Source: Musa acuminata AAA Group
Lineage: Eukaryota > Streptophyta > Magnoliopsida > Zingiberales > Musaceae
NCBI RefSeq assembly: GCF_036884655.1
Contig: NC_088335.1
Location: forward strand, 44,510,501 to 44,574,500
Length of the DNA stretch: 64,000 nt
Direction: 5' to 3'
The notes beneath the pieces are model-generated. The model searched no databases, had not been told where the DNA came from, and saw nothing but the letters and a program-made list of their open reading frames with translations. The translations under genes and the position numbers were made by a program. Positions 58,799-64,000 of the stretch are shown in pieces. Numbering within the stretch: the first letter of the stretch is position 1; every line of letters starts with the position of its first letter.

Positions 58799-61700
58799 AT
58801 GATGGCATGCTTTGGTTACTTGAGGAAGAAGAAGAAGAGCTCATCACCAAAGAGGAACACGACACCAGGTGAGGCAGCAGCTTCTGTGCCCGCGTCGACC
58901 GGTAGTATCAGCCCTTGCAAGTCTGCGGTATCTGCGTCGCCGCGAAGAGGCATACCGGACTTGTACCAGGAGAAAGCTCACAACTTGCGCGTTTTTGAGC
59001 TGGATGAGCTGAATAGTGCCACTAATGAGTTCAACCGGATGCTCAAAATTGGGCAAGGTGGGTTTGGGAGCGTGTATAAGGGATTTATTAAACCTCCAGA
59101 TGGAAAGGGGGAGAGGATGGCCGTGGCGATCAAGAAACTCAACCAGAAAGGATTGCAGGTACTGTTGTTATCTGACTGCCAATTTTGACCTTGAAGCGAT
59201 TTACCGTTGTACGAAGAAAAGAGAAGCAATCTAGACTTCCTTTGGCTATATATAACTCGGGTTGTCAGTTATATCGAGTATTGTATGATTATGATGATGA
59301 TTAATATCAAGAAAGATTCGTGCTTCACTAGATAAGTTTTATATTTGTGAAGGTGGAGATACATCTAATTTCTCTTCTTTTGGAAGTTGTCTTGGCTGAC
59401 TCATCCCAGGTTTTGGTCTAATAGATAGTGTGGATTGTAGCGATTGGAGATACATCTAAACGGTAGGGACAGCATCTACTAGATTTTTCGGCAGTGGCTG
59501 TCAAAATTATTGCTTTAGTTGCATCTACTAAGACAGCTTGAGAGGTCCATGCCAAAACCTTTCTGGAAGGGCACATAACTGGCAATTCTTAAAACAATAC
59601 ATAGAATCGGTTGAGGAAATCCCAGGAACTTAAAGTTAATTTATGATAGAAAGGAGAAGAAAGTTCACCAATATGTATAATTAGCAGTTTTGGGTGGATA
59701 TTACCACCTGATGATTTTCAAACAATGAAAATATTGCGATTGCATTATTTCTTTTAGTTGTCTGATATCATAATTGATGTGATCTGAGTTGGTAAACTAT
59801 AGATTACATATTTTCTTTTAAATAATTTGATTAGTTGAACAATTGTAAGTTTTTATTTTAAATGACCGTGATATTGATATGCTAAACTCTATTTGCATGG
59901 AAAATGATGGATAATCTGTTGATTTGCTTAATATGAATTAATTCTTCATTGCGTATAGGGTTTTTAGTTTGTATCTGGTATCCTTGTCAGCATATTGTAA
60001 AAATACTTGCCTTGCCTACATCTATAGCCTATTATATATCTAATTCTGATATTCTTAAACATGAGACATAGTCAGACCGGCTTGTCTTGATATATATGTA
60101 CTTGTCTTTGAGAACAGGCAGATGCCTTTTTTGTTTGATGAAAATTGCTTTATTCTTGACGTGCCAAATTAGTGCAGCCACGTCCTTTCAATTTCTCTGT
60201 TTCTTTGTATATCTGGTTTTACTGATATTCTTCCTTGAAATTTAGGGACACAAGCAATGGTTGACAGAAGTTCAATTTCTTGGGGTTGTTGACCACCCAA
60301 ATCTTGTAAAACTTATTGGATATTGTTCTGTAGATGATGAAAGAGGAATCCACAGGCTATTGGTCTATGAGTTTATGCCTAACAAGACTTTGGAAGATCA
60401 TTTATTCAACAGGTCTTATCCTGTACTTTCATGGAAGCGAAGGCTGCAGATATCTTTGGGTGCAGCTGAAGGATTAGCTTATCTACATAAAGGGTTCGAA
60501 GAAGTTCAGGTTTCTTCAAAGTGCCTTTAACCTTAGAAATGCTTTCCAGTTCTACGTTTTCTTCTGTAGGCAGTTTCTCATGTCCTGCACTGTGGCTATA
60601 TAAATTTTGTCAACTCAGAACTACTACGATCATGCACATATATGATAAAACCAAAGTTGATCTCATATTTCCAGCTACAGCTGCAGATGATCTACAAACA
60701 TGATTATCATCAGAAATTGATTGTTTTAAGATGTAGGGAAACAATCTTCTTTAATAGATATGAGAAATATCCAATTGGAATTCACATCAGTTTGGCATTT
60801 CACTGATGGGCAACTAATATGCTCATTATAAAAATAAAACTTTGGTGATGCTTTTATAAACATAAAAAGACCCTTGGAAAATGCATGACTCTGTTCTTTG
60901 ATATTAAAGCTATCCAAATTTAGGATTATAACTTTCTCTAGAAAGGATTGATAATGAAGGCAAAGTCCTATTGGCCTAATGTTCTTAATATATGATTTTG
61001 TTGTTAAATACCTTTCTCTTAGATATGTACTCCATGACTTTCTAATGCAACTTGTGTAAATGTGATTTAGATTTTTCCTACTCATAGGTTTTGACTATCA
61101 CGAAATTCGCAGGTAATCTATCGAGATTTCAAAGCTTCCAATATATTGTTAGATAAGGAATTCAAACCAAAATTGTCAGACTTTGGCCTAGCACGGGAGG
61201 GACCCACAGCAGGACGCACTCATGTAACTACAGCGGTATGTTTCTGTGTGTTGTTACTGAACCAGTAGTCTTTATGATCTACTTACTTTAAGGTTCAAAT
61301 TGATTGAAAATATATATACCCTGGCTTGGTACCTCATTCTTGTTACAAAATATAAGATGTTAATTCTTAATTGAAAATGGAAACTGAAAAAGGTTTCTTA
61401 AGCTTTATTATGGTGCATTCATTCTTGGCCATCAGAGTGTCATCACTGTCAAAACAAGGCCCCACTTCAGTCATCATATAGCTGACCAAGCTTCTGTTTT
61501 ACCCGGCTGAGTAAAATGTCATGTATTCATTTTCACTTTAGTTTCAAAATGTAAATGCCAGTCTTTAATCAACGGTTTTAAAGCTAATGCTGGCCATCTA
61601 TTCATTATGATTCTTAGCCATCAGAGCATCATAACAAAACGAGAGTCTGCATTAGTCATCATAAAGCTGGCCAAGAATACATTTTGGCCAGCCAAGCCAA

Positions 61701-63428
61701 GGATGGAATTGCCTTGCACATGGGATCTCCTTCTCTGCCGCCTATATGGTTGGGTGATTTCGGAAAGGCTTGTCATGTTACATCACCACTCCATGCAAGG
61801 ATGCATTATGTTGTCTTATTGCAGCTGATTTAAGAGATTGACTAGCTTTTGTCAAAGTTTTGTTAGTCAACAAGACCTGCTCCTACTTGGTATAGGATTG
61901 AGTCTTGACTGATCCAACTTAAATTTACTCTTTTGGATTAGACCTGAATCTAATTCAGTTCGATGATACCAAACAAGACGCTCAATCAGCCCAGGACTCA
62001 TTTGAATATGCTGGGATTTTAGCTGGTTCTGTATATGAAGAAAGCTGTTCCACTGTTCCATGAGGTAGTAAATACTAGCAACCCCTATGTCAAACTAATG
62101 CGACCACCATGATCACATCTCAATCACTGCTCAAATACAAGACAAGTAGTAATCTGGTTATTTTCTCCTTGATCCATGTATGAGCTATGGCCTGGGAGGG
62201 TCTGGCTAGGTTGTGGTGGTAAAGGATGGCAATATCTAACTTAAAGACTACTTGGATGATGACTTCATCTTCGAGATGCCGCCCAAGTTTTGATTCAGAC
62301 TTGGATGTGGCATTAATCATCACATAAGTTTCAAGAACATTTAGAGAATCTTTTGATATCGACCAATTTTGGTACATGTACTTAATAATATTCCTATACT
62401 TCTTTTTGATTGGCCATTCGTATTGATGATGAAACCAATTGCGGTCAATTTGCAGCAAATAATTCTTTGATGCAATTAGCAGTATTTCGATAATCCTTTT
62501 TTGATACTTAATATTCTGGATATCTCATCTTCTGTGAATTTGGAGACAACGTGATGAAAATCAAGCATACTCCATAAAAGTGTCTGTCTCTTCTTATAAT
62601 TGATCTATTAGTCCTGTGAACTTCATATGTATTACAAAGAGAACTTTATACATATAACAGATTAAGGTTTCAAATCTTAATCATAATGATTGGTACATAC
62701 TGGTATTTACTAATCTGACAGAGTATTAGTCTCAAAACATATAACTCGATGACTGTACAATACAGTCATTCTTTTTTAATTATTTTATTCAATATTACTA
62801 GATAGTACAAAATTTTACACAACCTAGGAAACCGTTATCTACTGGTCTGGAAGGTTATTAAGGCTGGTACCAGATCAAGATTTAGATCCTTGTAACTGAC
62901 AATTTCTAAAATTTGGTTACAAATTTTTATCCTCATTCTCGTATTCCTTTGCAATCTATTTTAGATTCTAATACCTTTCCAACTTTGAGCAGCTTAATCA
63001 TAATAGTAATTTTTAGTAATCTCTTTTTGTTACTCATGTTATTTACTGTGATTGATCAGGTTGTTGGAACTCATGGATATGCTGCTCCAGAGTACATTGA
63101 GACAGGGCATCTAACAATTAAGAGTGATGTGTGGAGCTTTGGGGTCGTAATGTATGAAATCCTCACTGGTAGGCGCTCGTTAGAGGTAAATCGTCCAAAG
63201 AGTGAACAGAGGCTACTGGATTGGGTGAGACAATTTCCTCCGGATACTAGGAAATTCAGCATGATTATGGATCCGAGACTGAGAAATGAGTATCCTTTGG
63301 AGGCTGCATGCGAAATAGCCAAGCTGGCCAACAGCTGCGTCACCAAGAACGCCAAAGCTCGCCCCTCAATGAGTGAAGTTGTAGAGACACTGAGAAGAGC
63401 CACACAGATAACAGCCAAAGGAAGTTGA
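58799..63428 (+). CDS. Receptor-like cytoplasmic kinase, RLCK VII (PBL19/PCRK type)
   Basis: Four exons, 58799-59158, 60246-60509, 61113-61235 and 63060-63428, all joined in phase 0, give 371 residues. The kinase domain has glycine loop [11 protein letters not shown] at 85-95, ATP lysine 112 in VAIKK, catalytic Asp213 in [13 protein letters not shown] at 231-233, and [10 protein letters not shown] after the third junction. VIYRDFK and [20 protein letters not shown] are typical of the RLCK VII group containing PBL19, PBL20 and PCRK1/2. These kinases relay signals from pattern-recognition receptors at the plasma membrane. The N-terminus [13 protein letters not shown] has no Gly2 for myristoylation, but a Cys and a polybasic stretch could anchor it. 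There are no leucine-rich repeats or membrane span. A second in-frame ATG follows immediately. Intron 3 is 1.8 kb and contains repeat-like GGTACC patches. The gene looks intact. Confidence 0.93.
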
Positions 63429-64000
63429 CACCTACTATAACAGTAGCTGATCCAGTATCATCAGATAGATGACACTTAACAAAACTGGGGGACAGCATAC
63501 ATATGTTTTCTGAGTGAATGCTTTTGACGATGTGGAGTATATACAATTTCACGACAAGCTTTAGGCTGCTAGCAGATTTGTGAGGTGCCTTCTTGGTGTA
63601 ATGTGCATAAACATTTTATCGTTGTAGTTTGAAAACATCAGATTGCTTCACTGATAAGAAGCTTCATCAGACATCTGTTATTCTTCTTGGTTTGTTTTTA
63701 ACTGTGATTTGAATCACCAACCTACTTGGGAGATTTGTTATTGTTTCCAATTTCTTTCTTCTTTGATCCTGTTCTAAATCTAAAACTAGGAAACAAGACA
63801 GGAAAACAAAAAGATTCCTAATTCTTGCACCCGAACATGCAGAAATTGAGTAAGATAATGAAGCCTAATTGTCCTTAGTTTTGATCACATTTACTTTACA
63901 GGTTGTGATGTGGTAATAATCAATGCTGTGATCTGTTCATGGCATATTATGTTGATTATCATGTCCTATTTGTTTTTGCATTCCACAGAAGTAATTATGC
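63429..64000. other. 3' UTR of the RLCK gene and downstream spacer
   Basis: AT-rich sequence with no open frame of note up to the window edge. The UTR end cannot be placed. Confidence 0.6.

Overview
This window is nuclear DNA of a flowering plant, most likely a monocot of the Musaceae type (banana or ensete). The genes have spliced exons with GT-AG introns. Several coding sequences are very GC-rich (the receptor kinase, both carboxylesterases, the MYB) inside AT-rich spacers. About 14 kb in the middle is nested LTR retrotransposons, and TA, GA and TTA microsatellites are common. The order-level guess is inference from general resemblance, not a database match.

Layout. 1-1447 (+): 3' part of a CLAVATA1-type receptor kinase, cut by the window edge. 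1448-5269: spacer. 5270-5932 (-): subgroup-4-like R2R3-MYB repressor. 6065-9300: AT-rich spacer with possible repeat remnants. 9570-12454 (+): seipin of the SEIPIN2/3 type, followed by a degenerate tandem array at about 14.5-15.5 kb. 16.48-30.70 kb: an old plus-strand LTR element whose LTRs are strongly diverged. A copia-type solo LTR (17017-18565, perfect 5-bp target duplication) and a young minus-strand Tekay-type gypsy element (18701-26143, near-identical LTRs, no gag, broken pol) are inserted in it. 31322-41194 (-): a seven-exon protein with four RanBP2-type zinc fingers and very long introns. 44973-47246 (+): HVA22/REEP-like membrane protein. 48426-49382 and 51530-52486 (+): tandemly duplicated plant carboxylesterases with a degenerate copia pol fragment between them. 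55266-57192 (+): small conserved basic protein of unknown function. 58799-63428 (+): receptor-like cytoplasmic kinase of the RLCK VII (PBL19/PCRK) type.

The genes are independent transcription units, not a pathway cluster. Their roles span meristem signalling (CLV1), phenylpropanoid repression (MYB), lipid-droplet formation (seipin), ER membrane shaping (HVA22), ester hydrolysis (carboxylesterases) and immune signalling (RLCK). I found no undescribed multi-gene system. The best second-look items are the divergence of the carboxylesterase pair (oxyanion-loop Gly to Cys and a 110-bp TA expansion in one copy's core promoter), a 72-nt in-frame open intron and finger-splitting introns in the zinc-finger gene, the nested transposon stack, and a tandem array behind seipin that repeats a splice-acceptor-like motif.

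Exon boundaries were placed by reading GT/AG sites and checking that every reading frame closes. Transcript ends, UTR introns and expression cannot be seen here.
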